Assembly: GCF_932526225.1 (NCBI RefSeq)
Contig: NC_064041.1
Span: 13,257,951 to 13,321,950 of the forward strand
DNA from: Nematostella vectensis
Lineage: Eukaryota > Cnidaria > Anthozoa > Actiniaria > Edwardsiidae
Length of the DNA: 64,000 nucleotides
Direction of reading: 5' to 3'
This document shows positions 47,251-61,500 of the stretch, piece after piece (the first letter of the stretch is position 1; the number at the start of each line of letters is the position of its first letter). Below the pieces are notes generated by a model, which was not told where the DNA came from, did no database searches, and saw only the letters and a program-made list of their open reading frames with translations. The translations under genes and the position numbers were made by a program.

Positions 47251-47966
47251 CCTGAAACTCTAACGATTGACGATGGTGTTGATAACTTTTAGTGGGGCTT
47301 GGGGCATGCATTCAAGCAACAAAAGCCTTAGAATTAAAAGCAAACCTCCTCTGTATCTTTACATACTTACCGATTTCTGTCATTCCGGGATTTTTTTTTT
47401 CTTGGTGTTTAAGAAGGGAGAGGATGCCTCTCCCCTCCCTGTCGCAACTCAGTAATTCCTTAATGGTTGTTTTTTATTTTATTTTTTGATAATAATAACG
47501 CATAGGCCTAAATACAAATTTGTCATTTACAATTGGTAATCGCATTTACACAATTAGCAGCTATATATTTTTGCCATTTTTGCCGTAGCATTTAGTAGCG
47601 GTAGAAAATATGTCTGCTATGAACTTCCGCTCCTCAATGGCCAGATAACTGAAGGGCTCTCAGAGATATGAAAACTCCTCATGAACTTGACCACTTTACT
47701 TCTATCTTTTTATCGAAAAGATTTGAACAGAATCAAAGTAATCGCCACGGCAAAGAGATTGGTTTACAAAGAAAAAAATGTAGGAGATATTGAGCGAAAA
47801 CAAAAGGGGTCTGGCTGATACTACGAAGGGCTACTAACTGATAAATGTTTTTGAGGGGAATCTTTCCACACAGCAAAAATTTGTAAAAAAAAAAAGAAAT
47901 GGTTTGTGGGTAATTAAATTGCTTTATAGGCTAGGCTAGAGTGGTGAGGGCTGGAAAAAATAGGGT

Positions 47967-48110
47967 CAGGGGCGGATCCAGGAATTCCAAAAAGAAGGGG
48001 CCGTAATAAGGATTTAAAGAAGGGGGGGCCGGACTCATTGTTCTTCCGTGGATTTCCTTATATTTCTTGTTAATTGTATAGTCAATTATCTAAAAATAGA
48101 TCCGCCCCTG
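47967..48110. mobile_element. hAT-like MITE, right-arm copy
   Basis: caggggcggatccag ... agatccgcccctg, 144 bp; mirror of 29020-29162. The region 48111-49420 beyond it is the mirror of the left intergenic stretch, without a recognised gene. Confidence 0.75.
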
Positions 48111-49420
48111 GTGGTATGTGGGTATGTACACTTTCAGCTTGACTAGACTAGTTAGGGCTTATCAAATTATTTTGCTGCTGTTAGTACCGCCACGCTGATG
48201 GACATAACAGCTGTCCATGCTTGCCACATGTAATGATCGACTGTGAAAGTATATCAGACGATCCGCCTTCAATAACAAATGACCTACTTTACGCCAGCGT
48301 GTACTAGCGTTCCGTCTTGGCTTCTGTCCTCAAAGAGCGTCTTTATCGTGCTCTCGCGCGGTTCAATTGTGCTACTGACGACGATGAACGATAGCGCTAG
48401 GCCTGGTGGTGATTATATAAGGTGATAAGCGTAAAGCTATTGCCAAAATCGTGCGGTGATCAAACTAACTTATATAAGTCCCACAGTATTTTTAAATATC
48501 AAACAGTTATGGATACAACAAATAGCATTTTATTCGTGACGATCAAATTAGTTACCTGCATTTTTGTAAGAAGCGTTTATGTTTTTCAGGGCTTTTTCAT
48601 GCTAATTTTTAGATTGAAAAGCATGTTAGCTATATGAACGTCCGCTTTAAAGTCAAGAGATAACCTTGATGACTCGGTAAAAAATAGACTTCTCAAGGAG
48701 TAAGGAAACAAATCAACCACAATGTAGAAGCGCCTCTGTGAACACAAATAGTCACACTGACGGGCCCTGACGTTTCTAGCATTAACGCATCGTCGGAGCA
48801 ATGAATTGCATTGATTTATTCCTCTAATTCTACCAAGCCCTCTCAGATCACCTAGTTTCTCTACAGCTTGTCTGTAGTTTTTCTAGTCCTACCATTATCA
48901 AAAAGTCGTTTGTTTCTGACCAATGACGCTTGGCCAGGATTTTCTAAAGCGGAGAGAGGAGGGGAGAGGAAAGGCAGGCGAAATGCAGACAGTTTGTTTT
49001 ATTATTCACCCCTCGACCCCCTCGCTCCGTTGCCAAATTTGACGTTAAAAACGTTATTTATATACCCATAAGAACACTTCTTATACCGCAGGGGCTACCG
49101 CACCACATAGCTCAGCAAAAGGAATCCGTTTTGCTTTCTATTGAGTAAGTTTGTAAGTGTTGCTATTTATTCTGCACTAGTTTTAACAATTCAAGTCTCC
49201 AATTACCCTCCTGGGAAGCTTTTTGAGTCGCTCGTTTTCTTTTGAGCAGAGAAAGCTCTGAGCTGGAGGGTAGTCTCCAATTAACACTCATAAAGACTAA
49301 TTTATCTTAAACGCGGTCTGCATCGTCTGAATCTCGCCTGGAACTTGCCTTCCCCTCTTCACACTTTTCTTTTGTTTCATTGTGTGATGAAGGTTTCTAA
49401 ATAAAAATAACGAAAATAAA

Positions 49421-49552
49421 AGACGTCATGCATTCTAAACGCCACTCAAGTGACCTCATGCATTCTAAACGCCACCCAAGTGACGTCATGCATTCTAAAC
49501 GTCACCCAAGTGACGTCATGCATTTTAAACGCCACCCAAGTGACGCGACCTA
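49421..49552. repeat. 30-bp CRE-containing minisatellite, right-arm copy
   Basis: About four copies of attctaaacgccacccaagt gacgtcatgc, the complement of 27552-27715. Confidence 0.9.
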
Positions 49553-49570
49553 AATATGCCGTCACGCAGC

Positions 49571-52500
49571 CTACAAGTCGTCATCGAAGCTCAGATCATC
49601 CATCAAACTGTCATTAAGCCCCGCCTCTTCTTCAGCGAGCACCTCCAAATAATCATCAACTTGCTTTATGTTCAGGGCAGCCTCTGTCCACTTCCGGTAG
49701 AGTTTTCGAGGGCCGCCCTCAATTTGGACCACAAAGCTATTGATCTTAAGGAGCGGCCACTCAGCCCCATGAATCTTTGCGGTCCTGCCCCAGTCTTGGC
49801 CGCATTTCTTGCAATGGACCTGTTTAGCAAAGGAATAAGTCATATAACGACCGCAAAGGACGGTGGGTCTAGCATCCTCTTCTGGCACTTTTTGCCGGGA
49901 TAAAAAAAGACTGGAGGAGGGATACAAGTTTTTTTTTTCGCAGCGATGTTTGGGGACTACCCCAGAGCCCTATTGGCCCCCCGTCAAGCGCATAGCCGTC
50001 CCAGTCCTCTCCTCCTTCCAGTTTAATCAAGTGTCGATTCCGAATCTGGCTATTTTTAGTAACCACCACCCCACCACTGCGCATGAGCATTTTTACTCAA
50101 CCTTCCCCCGCGCTTTGGCATTTACATCTTATTGTCTGCCGCTGTTTTGTGACTTTAAACGAAAAAAACACACCCTATTTGCACAAATACCATCGAAAGT
50201 TTCATTTTAGCATCAAGGATACGGGCAGTTGCGGTTTATTAAGGGGATGTAGTACTTTGAGGATTGCAAGATTTCGAAAACGAGACTTCATTCAAAATCA
50301 AGAGCGTGCTTCAAACACCGTTTTCGCTCTAACTTGCTGTTTCTTCGTGTTTCTCAACATTCATTATCTTCCTAATGGTCAAACGAAATCTGTAAGTTAG
50401 ACATTAGATAGGATAGGAGTAGGACCAAATAAAAGGAGCAAATCCTCACGCGCGGTGGTGGGGTGGTGGTTACTAAAAATAGCCAGATTCGGCATCGACA
50501 TGGTGCGCGGGTAATACCAAAGTGTCCCTCTCTTATCTTATGCTCTCTTGGATTATATATAAAAGTAAGTTCGAAAGGCCTTACGTCACCTTTGTATCCA
50601 TGGTTATGCCGGTTATCAGCTTGGGCTTCTTGTGTGGTTTCAGTTCAATCTTGTCGCGCTTGAACTCGGGGCTGATCACGACATAATGGGAGCCTGAGAC
50701 ACACCGGAAATCACATGCCTCACACGCAAAGGTGTTACACTTCCGGCAGTAGAATCTAGCGGTAGCTGTATGCTGATTGACATCTCTCTTGCGCGCTTCA
50801 AGCTGGGATTTTATTTGACGAATACGCGCGTCCTTCTGCTGAAGCTGATCGATCTGTGCGATAGAACAAGAAAAAATATTATTATCACCACCCTTAGAAA
50901 AACGAATATCACCATCAACATAAATGATGAAAACCCTGCCGGCATAATAACACTATCGTTATATCGTCGCTGCTAAACACATTATCGTCCTTTTACAGAA
51001 GAAATGATTTGACTATGTAACGGTCATCGTCTCAAAATCGTTTCCTATGGCATGTATGTTTCCTAGTGCAGGCCCATACACAGGATTTTTGTTGGGGGGT
51101 GCGACATCCCAAAAAGTGGACCTGATTTATCTGGGGGGAGGGGGGTGTTTTCTGATATAAAAATCTGACCCCCCTCCTTCCCCCCCGAAAGAACAAAAAG
51201 GGATTTTTTATACCTTTGCACCATCTCCACGGGACGTTTATTGTTGGATTTGGCTACAAGAAGTCTGACTTATAGATTGATGACATACTAGCTTATGTTT
51301 TATAGTTTTGTCTACAAATAGCTCGTTTATTGAGAACCGAAAGTGGACTTTCGGCCGTTGTCGGGGGGGGGGGGGGGGAGGGGGGAGATGGGGATGCGTT
51401 CGCACTCCCTGCACCCTCCCCTCCCTGGGTACGGCCTGAATGTACCTCCTTCATGTACTCGTCCTGAGTCAGCTTTTGCACGGCCGCGACCGCGTCCGTC
51501 ATCAGTATCTCTCGGTACTGGTTCAGCTTCTCTCGCTCGTGGCCTTTAGACCGAGCGTCAGCCAGATAAACATACTGGCCCTGATCTGCCCTAATCCGGC
51601 CACGCGCCTGGGTACTAGATATCTCATTGCCTGGGGAGAAACAACATGTTGATCAGCAAACAACAGTGGGGTAGCACATTCATGAATAGCGAACATGAGG
51701 CCCCGTCCACACAGATCCGGATTTTTTTTTTTTAAGAATTTGGCTCCCGCCACACGTATCCAGCGTAATTTCCGGCATTTATTATTTGGGGACTCTTACT
51801 ACGGCCTTAAATAAGAAAAATAACTGGTTGTGTATCGTATGAGGTAGACTTACCATACGTATCGTGTCGTATCGTATGAGGTTGATACTTACCATACGTA
51901 TACGTATCGTAACGTATGAGGTAAACGTAACGTATGAAGTAGACTTACCATGCGTACTCTAACGTATAACGTAGACTTACCATACGTATCGTGACGTATG
52001 AGGTAGACTTACCATACGTATCCTAACGTATGACGTAAACTTAGCATACGTATTCTAACGTATGACGTAGACTTACCATACGTATCGTAACGTATGGGTA
52101 GACTTGCCATACGTATCGTGACGTATGAGGTAGACTTACCATACGTATCGTGACGTATCGTATGAGGTTGATACTTACCATACGTATACGTATCGTAACG
52201 TATGAGGTAAACGTAACGTATGAAGTAGACTTACCATGCGTACTCTAACGTATGACGTAGACTTACCATACGTATCGTGACGTATGAGGTAGACTTACCA
52301 TACGTATCCTAACGTATGACGTAAACTTTCCATACGTATTCTAACGTATGACGTAGACTTACCATACGTATCGTAACGTATGAGGTAGACTTACCATACG
52401 TATCGTAACGTATGAGGTAGACTTACCATACGTATCGTGACGTATGAGGTAGACTTACCATACGTATCGTGACGTATGAGGTAGACTTATCATACGTATC

Positions 52501-55500
52501 GTAACGTATGAGGTAAACTTACCATACGTATCGTAACGGATGACGTAAACTTACCATACGTATCGTAACGTATGGGTAGACTTACCATTTGTATCGTAAC
52601 GTATGAGGTAGACTTACCATACGTATCGTAACGGATGACGTAGACTTACCATACGTATCGTAACGTATGAGGTAGACTTACCATACGTATCGTAACGGAT
52701 GACGTATCCTTACCATACGTATCGTAACGGATGACGTAGACTTACCATACGTATCGTGACTAATGAGGTAGACTTACCATACGTATCGTAACGTATGAGG
52801 TAGACTTACCATACGTATCGTGACGTATGAGGTAGACTTACCATACGTATCGTAACGTATGAGGTAGACTTACCATACGTATCGTAACGTATGAGGTAGA
52901 CTTACCATACGTATCGTAACGTATGAGGTAGACTTACCATACGTATCGTAACGTATGACGTAGACTTCCATACGTATCGTAACGTATGACGTAGACTTAC
53001 CATACGTATCGTAACGTATGACGTAGACTTACCATACGTATCGTGACGTATGAGGTAGACTTACCATACGTATCGTAACGTATGAGGTAGACTTACCATA
53101 CGTATCGTAAGGTATGAGGTAGACTTACCATACGTATCGTAACGGATGACAAAACTGCAATCTTTTATGTCCAAGCCCTCCTCGGCCACAGATGTCGCAA
53201 TGAGAATGTTTACAACGCCTTTCTTGAATTCCTCGATGATGAGTTCCTGCTCTTGTTGAGACATTCCCACTGTGAACGTTAAATGAAAACCTCAAGGATT
53301 TGCGCGAATTTGCCACCTAAAATGTCATGTGATTTCTTAGTGGAAGTCGCCTTTTTATATGCCAGAAACAAGCTCCTCTTTCCATTTTTAGTAAACTTTG
53401 GCTACGCCCATGCAAGGTCACAAGTCCCACCTAAAGCTTTCATCCTCTTGGCAAAGATGATTTTCTAACAACTTTTTGTGCGTGATGATACTCATTATCT
53501 TTGCTTATGTTGAAACTGTCAATACTTCGTTTTTTGTTTTTCTACTTGTTTGAAACACGTCAGTGCATGTGTTTCATAGTGATATACCGTCACGGGTACC
53601 CTGTGTTAGAGGACACTCTTCCCAGGAACGACCATGTTTGGACACGTGTGACGCAGGTTTAGTTAGCGGATTACGGCTTGTTGAAGTACTACTAAATTTT
53701 TTTTATGTTAAATAAAAACCCAAGAACGTAAATGTCTCTAGGTCAAGCAATGAACTCAAAACAAGGAACATGGCGTCTGGACAAGAACGTTCCTAGCTAT
53801 ACACGAAAAACCGCAGGTTTCCCGCCACTCACCAACACCGTCTCCCCCACCGACGAGCGCCTTGGGCCTGAACTTATGCTTGAGGTCTTCCGACTCTTTG
53901 ATCCACTCGACGAGCCCAACAGTAGAGCCACGTGTCACAGTGAATAGAATCCCCTTGGACTCTTTTGAGTCGTTCTCGTGGAATCCCAAGAGCAGTTTCT
54001 TCAGCTCCTCGAGTTTAGGGTTCGGGGTTTCGCCATGTATCGCGACGTGATTCTCCACCAGTTCTTTGGCCTTTCGATTAAATTAACATCAATCAATAAT
54101 TTTCAGTTAATAGTCGTTAGTCAGTTGATAATTCGCCGTGGAAAAGTTCACTCAGATAGACTACATTAACACGATGCCGATTGAACTTTCAACCGCTTAA
54201 AAATCCGTACCGGAAATGGTGTTTACACGGAACCGTGCGAATTGTTCACACTGTTCGCACGGGTCTCGTACAGCTAGCTGTTTCTTTTTTTATCCAGCTA
54301 TGGGGAGGTCCCATGTAAATTGAACGCGTAACCATACAAAATTTTGAGCGGCCGAAAATTCCACCAGTACCGTGTAATAAGGAACTTATGGTTTTTAGTC
54401 AACTCAGATCGAGATAGAGTTCTGTCAGAGTTTATAGTTTGCAGGTTCGCCATGTCTCGTGACGTGGATATTTGTTCCAGTTCTTCACCTTGTTGTATCA
54501 CCCGCACCAGTGACCTTACCTTGTGGTACAGATTGTGCAGTAGTTTATCGTTCTCTGTGAACTTGGTCTCGTCCAGAGTGTCGAAGTACTCCTTGAGGCA
54601 GGTGAGGGCGTCCTTCATCCGTACCGTGTCATTGGTGAGGAGGGCCAGGTGGTACCTTTGGTGGAGAACATACAAAGCCGCGTATACTGAGTGGAATGAG
54701 ATACGGGGGATTTAGGTGGTACCTTCACTTCCCTATGTCCAATAAGATGATTATTATACGCTATCAATTTCAAAGGCCTCGACCCCCGGTACGCAAGGCA
54801 AATTTTACGTATGACTACCTCCACTTTTCTTTTCCATGACGCGATTTCTTCAAACGTTATCATTGTTAAAGGCCTCGACTGCGGTACAGAAGGCAAATTT
54901 TACGCGGCCGTTTGAATACCTCCACTTTTCTTTCCCATAAGACGATTTATTCAAACGGTGCCAATGTCAAAGACCTCGGTCACACCGGTATACAAGGCAA
55001 ATTTTACGCAGTCGTATGGCTACCTCCACTTTCAAACCTAAATTTAAGGGCCCGACATTAAAGCCCATATAACCTCTCAGAATTTCTAGATGTGGTCGAT
55101 TCCTTGTATTTTTATCTACCAAATGTTATATGGTTCGTATGGAAACTATAAAACGCGCGTTCGTGCAAATTCAAATAACAGGTAACCCAAGCACTCTGTT
55201 TGTATTCTAGTATGTAAGAGAATTGATATAAAGATGAAAAATGGAACAAAAGAAAATAGACATAATATTAGACTCAACTTTTCTTGTCTCTTTGGAATCT
55301 CTCCTGAGTATTATGGGCCCATTTTACTCACTCGTTTCCCTTTCACCACCCGTTCTGTATTGTAGGGCTGATGAAAGGAAAACGAGTGAGTATATGCTGC
55401 TTTTTGGCTAGATTGTAAAAACTTTAACAAAGCAAAAAAAAAAACGTGACCATTTACTCACTGCCGCAGTTGCTCGATGTACGTAGTAAGTTGACGAAGC

Positions 55501-58500
55501 CCTAAGGCGCATGCCTGTTTGCTGATGACCTCAATCCACTGGCGGTATTGCTGGCTCACCCGGTTGCAGGGTGGCTGCTGGAGGTCTGGGAGAGACTTCT
55601 TTGCCGCTTTTTCGATCTTATCCATCACCTAGAGCAAAAAATGAAAATATTGAGGGTTTATAGATTCGTTTCAAAACAATTCTGTTGATAGGCGCGATCA
55701 TCCGGGAACTTCCGCTTTTAGGCGGGAAAATGTAAACGCGGTTGTATTGAGTTATGGTTGTAGATGTTGACCGATAACTCGATTTGTCCAGAGAAATAAA
55801 TCATATGACAGCATGCATCATATGATACGAACCTGTTTTACAACATTGCACAAAAGTTAAACTCAATCCTAGGAAATTAGTATTTTCTAAAATATCGAGC
55901 AAATGAAACATCTTTTAAGATCGCAAAAATTCTAGTAAAGTCAGTTTACATTTGTTGTCTGTGTGGACGATAAAAAAAGCAAGTTGTGCTGACCCGGTTT
56001 CGAACCTTGGCCTCTTGCACGGGGAACGAAGCCCGCACTACTGAGCTATCGATGCAATGAAAGGCTGGAAGAGGTCCCAAGAGACTCGCGCCCAATTAGA
56101 CTTCCATAGACTTTCATTCAACACTTCAGCGAGCTGTGCGTGGCGTAACTGTCTAAGACAGGGCAAGGAACCTGGTTTAGCCTCCATATTAATTCGCGGG
56201 TGCGCTTTGGCGGAGTTCGCATTAGGGCACTGCGCAAAATACAAATAAATTTTTACCTGGTTGCACGCTCGAGTAAACGGACTCAGTGACTGGCTTGTAT
56301 TGACGCGAATGACTTTCCTTTCTGGAACTCCTCCTGTCACGCAATCTTTAAGCTCGTTGACATTTTCACGCACCGTGTTGATGTGTTGCGCATCCATGTT
56401 CGCGCAGATCTGCAGGATGTGCTTATGTGCGTTCTCAACAGTGTTGGATTTACCGACGCCAAGAGAGGCGGTGAGGCCTACCACCTGGTCAAGCATTTAC
56501 GAAATTAGTAACATAACAGATAACACGATTACACACGGTCACCCAATTAGTAACTCAAAAGGTCACGCAATGAAAGGGGTTTAACACAACAGAAAACGCG
56601 ATGAAAGGGGTGTAAGATTACACACGGTCACGCAATTAGTAAGGCAACAGGTAACGCAAATGGGGAGCCTGGGTACCTGTGGTGTGTTGTAGTATACCTG
56701 TGGGAGGCCCTTGTGTTTTTTCAGCTTCAGGTCGATATATTGGTGCATAATCTTGTTGTACGAGTGATTTTTATTGGTGTGATGACACTCGTCAAATATC
56801 AGCAGGGATAGGTCAGATAAGGATATAGAGGACAGCTCATTCTTGTTTTGAAGCGCGTTCAGCAGAATTTGCGCTGTGAGTACCACAACGTCGTTAGCCT
56901 GAAACCAGATACAAGAATACGCTACTTTTAAAAGAAAAGAATTAAAAGCCTCTAAACAGGATGGGCATTCTCTTAACAAGATTTCCAGTTTGAAACAGGA
57001 TTGAAATGCTCTTAAACAAGATAATCAGGCTCGAAAAAATCGAGAAGACTATACAAGCAATTGGAAAGCGAGATTGGGTGATCTAAACCGGATGGACAGG
57101 ATCTAAACCTTTTAATTGGCAGGATCAAAATAGGATTGGCAGGCTTTAAACAGGTTGGCAAGATTGTAACAAGAATTCAGGATCTAATCAAGATAAACAG
57201 AATCTAGATGGGATTGTCAGCCTCTAAGTAAGGTTGTCAGGCTCCAACAAGCTATACTTACCTTAAGAAGGAATTTCAGGGGGATTTCTGTAGAGTTCAC
57301 TCCGGAAATGTCGCATACAGCATAATTGCTGAGATATGCCTCAAAGCGCTGCCGCTGTTGTAGCACAAGATTTTGTGTGCTGACGATGAAGATTACTTTA
57401 GGCCCAGTTATCTGATCCGGTATCTCAACAGCGCCTAACAAATGAACAACAAACATTAGTTTAACATTCTTTCTTTATCATCGGAGTTTACCCAGACTCG
57501 TTATCATCGTGTGCTAAAAAAGCATTAGAAGTGAAGAGTTAGCAAGCTGTTACCCCAGGGTTGCTAATAATATATGGTGCATTCTCCTAATCTACCATTT
57601 TTGATAACGACATCAATTTTTCTTTTCCGTGGTCGCCTACGAGGGCTTCGACTGTGCAGTGTTATTTGGAGAGAAATAAGAACGCTGAATAGTGCGAGCT
57701 AGCTTATATAAAAAGTATAAAGCTTAATAGGACATCATATCCTCTCACCATTAAAGCCTCTTTGAACAGAGCATTCCTTAGATTTAGGCTTATCCCCGCT
57801 ATCTTTAGTAAGGCGACGTTTTCGACAGTCTGTTACACCCGTTTCTTTGCGTATAGATTTTTCATCCTCGGAGTCTGATGATTGTTCATCAGAATCAAAT
57901 CCACCGACCGCCCTCCAGCCAGTTTGTGAATTCTCCACAATCTTAGGGAGTTTTTGACGCTTATTTAGTTTATCTACGCTGTCCTTGTTGGAAGCAAAAA
58001 CCTCCCATATTTCCTCTATAGATTCAAGACCACAGTGTTAACATAACAGGCGCGTGGCCAGAATTTGTACGGGGTCGTAAGAGGAAGAAGTTGCCCGAGG
58101 TTCTAACGGTCCTAACGTATAAATAAGGAGTACTTCAGCAAACTCGGTTCTGGACGACGGACGGGTTTTTGTGTTAAACTATCGCGTCGCTGGCGAGTTC
58201 CTATGTAAGACGTAAGTTGAAAAGATAAGTCATATTTCATCGGCTTGGAGCGAAGACTTAATGTAGAAGGAATATGTTCAACTAAGAATGGACTGTAGAA
58301 GAACTTTGTTCTTTTTTCCATATTAATATGAAGATAAATATAAAGAAAATTTCGTAAAAAAGGCCCCTCCAACAAACGAAGTTTTCAGTTTTTTTCTGTC
58401 CTTGTTCCCCAATATCATGCAAGTACGCGCCCCTTTATATACTAATTTTGTAAACTCAACCAAAAAGGAAAAAAAAGGAATTTAAACACATTTCTTTGAA

Positions 58501-61500
58501 TTATTTGTGAACTACAAACCTTTTGCATGATCGGAGTGCTTGTCAAGATGTTGCTTAGCGATCTCCATAGCAACGAATGTCTTGCCGCTATTGGTCGGCG
58601 CACAGATGACGGTGTTGTACCCCTGGATCGCGGGCTCAGCGAGCTCCTCTTGGTACTTGCGGAGCTTGAGGTCATGAGCCAGGGCCGAGCCGTGGTTAGA
58701 TTCAAGGTAGACTGGGACCGACAATGAAGAAAGTGAGTTCAACAAAGAATAGCAGGCTTTGTTTTACACACACGTGTTATTATTATATTAGTATTATTAG
58801 GGGCACTTGCACGAAGCTTTCCTGTTTTCAGTTTTCCTGTTTTCTTCATTCAAGCAATCAATTTTCCTTAAAAATGGATTTTTGTGAAGGATCTATGTGG
58901 TTTATTCTCATCAATTTCAATGTCTGAGTAAACAAACAGCATGTAAGGAAACCTTAAAGTGCTATTCTCAGCACACTTATATCCGGTCTATGGAAGACTA
59001 TTTAAACCATAATACTTTCTGTAAAAAAAATGTCACTTCGTGAACCTGTATAGCTAGTTCGGTTATTCTGCATGATATTGACTGTATCCGAGCACCAAAG
59101 TAACACTAAAATCGCTCTTCGCCTTTGAAAGTGACCCCTATAAGCTAACTTATATCGGGACAGTACCTCTTCTAAGCTAACCAATCACGTGACACCCACC
59201 TGGCGGGATATTTATAGAGATGTCCTGTTCATCCAGAAAGTCGGTCTCGTGACCATCACTGCCTCTGGCTGACCGAAGCAGGTCATCCCCAGTCCTCTCG
59301 ACTTCTTGCTCGGCTTCAACATCTAAACAATTTACAAAATAAACGTATTTTCTAAGAGACGTAAAGAACAGATGACAGGCATAACCTTTATACCATATTT
59401 TGCAATTTTCTGAAAAGTGACGTATGAGTAATTCATTTTTTTTTTTGCATTGTCATTTTAGCCATGGCCGTAACTAGGATTTTGAGCAGGGGGCGGGGGG
59501 GGGGGGGGGGGGGGGTATTTTCTCTTAGGTAGCCCGTCCTACCTCGTAGTGGTGCTTAATTTTTCTTAATTACAGCTGACCTTTCCGGTCGAGTGGAGGA
59601 GATCTTCCGAACCCCCCCCCCCCCCCCCCCCCCCCCCCCACCCCCCCGGGTGTGGGCCTGTTAGGTGTCCTGCCCCTCTCTTCTAAGTAGTTTTAAACTA
59701 CAATAATGATGGAGAAACACTGTGATAGTCAGCTGCCATATAGTAATATACTTTCTTCTTTTGATATTAAAATTTTTTCATTACCCTTAAAAAAGGGAAG
59801 ATGCATTCAATTGGGAAAACAATAAGCGGTACGACATGGATTCTAGAAGTAGTGATTTCACGTGACCGCTTTATAGAGGTTGGCCGCCTATAAATTCCAC
59901 CTCAAAGGAGGCTGGTCGCTGAATTGGTGCCCGCTTAGGAGAGGTACAAATCTAACTGTATTTATTTCGAAATTAAGTGATTACCTTCGAGAATGTTTTT
60001 GATACGCTCCATATCTTCCTCTAAGAAATTCATCATTAGTTCAAGTGGCAGACGGTCTTTTTTCCCGCCCATATTTGACAGGGGCCTGGTAACAAGCAGT
60101 TCCTGGCAGATTTCTTGGAACTTTCCGTTTTCCCAAATTCCTTTAAACTCGTCTACGGCAGCGATGGTCGCGAACCGAAACACGGCAACCACTGAGTCCT
60201 TCATGTATTGGTCAGCTGACGGCTTTTCACTTTCACTCTCTGTGAAAATGAAGAGAACAATAGTGCGAAGAGGTTTTACATGTGACTTTTTATTGATTGA
60301 TTTTTGCAAGTTACCGGTAGCTATTATCCAGTGTTTTGATAAAGCGACACCTCCCTTACCCCTCCCTCCCTTTCATCCCTCCATCCCTTACTTCCCTTCC
60401 TCCCTCGCCCCTCGCCCCTCCCTTCCTCTCTTTTCCATTTATATTCAAAGGCATAGGCATCGAAACCACAGTCAAAAGATTCATACAAAACTTTTATCAT
60501 GGGTACGCGCTCACCCCCCCCCCCCCCCCCCCCCCCCCCAGGATCCGGAATCTCACACCCTAGAAATTTGACGAAATATACAGCGCCATTGCCAACTCTG
60601 GGAATCCGTGTGATGGATGGATTTTTTTTCCTATGAATTCTTCTTTGAGTCCTATGAGTTCTTCTTTAATGCAGGTAAATGTAAAAGTATAATCTGTTTT
60701 ACAATGATATACATTGAATACGGCTCGTGGAAAAATTGGACGTCCAAGCCTAGCCTTATGAGATTTCGCTTGCGTGTATCATGTAAAAATATAACCCTTT
60801 TTAATTTACACTAAAGCTTCATACCAACCTGATCCTGCATGCTCTGAAGCAAGTACCACATCATTCAACTTTTGAGATAATTCTTCCGTTTCCGGTTCAA
60901 GTTCGATTTCCGGTTTTGCTTCCTCGTGTCTGCTTCCTCGTGGCGACAACGGTCCGCCCATCTGTTTTGTCTGAACAAATTCGATTCCGCGCGGGAGCTC
61001 CTACAGGAAAAATATTTGATCAGTGTCTACATATTGAACAACCTCGTCCCCAGACGCCATATTGAAAATTTCGTGGTTGCATATTGAACAATTGGGTGCA
61101 GTGAGGGCCTCTTGCAAAAGAGTCGCAAGATCTCAAGCATTTTTCCAATCTCGTTCGCAGCGCTGGCAAATTTCTGAGCTAATGGCCAGAGCGATTGAGT
61201 TTTGATAGTGCCGAAATTTTTTTATTCTATGAACTTATGTTTTTTTTTATTCTTTCTTTTTTTAATGTTTGTTTTTTATTCGAAACACACAGAGGCCAGG
61301 AGACGATTGCTACGTAGCATTTTAGCAAACGGAAAAATTAGTCATAGGCTCTGGGGACGAAATAGACATTGCTCTACAGTGTCTATACCTTGGAATCTCC
61401 CCCCCCCCCCCCTGACGGGGCTTTAACTGACGGGCATTGAATTGTGGTATGCAAAAATCGCTCAAATTTTGAATCCATAGGTTATAAAGAAAGGAATAGA

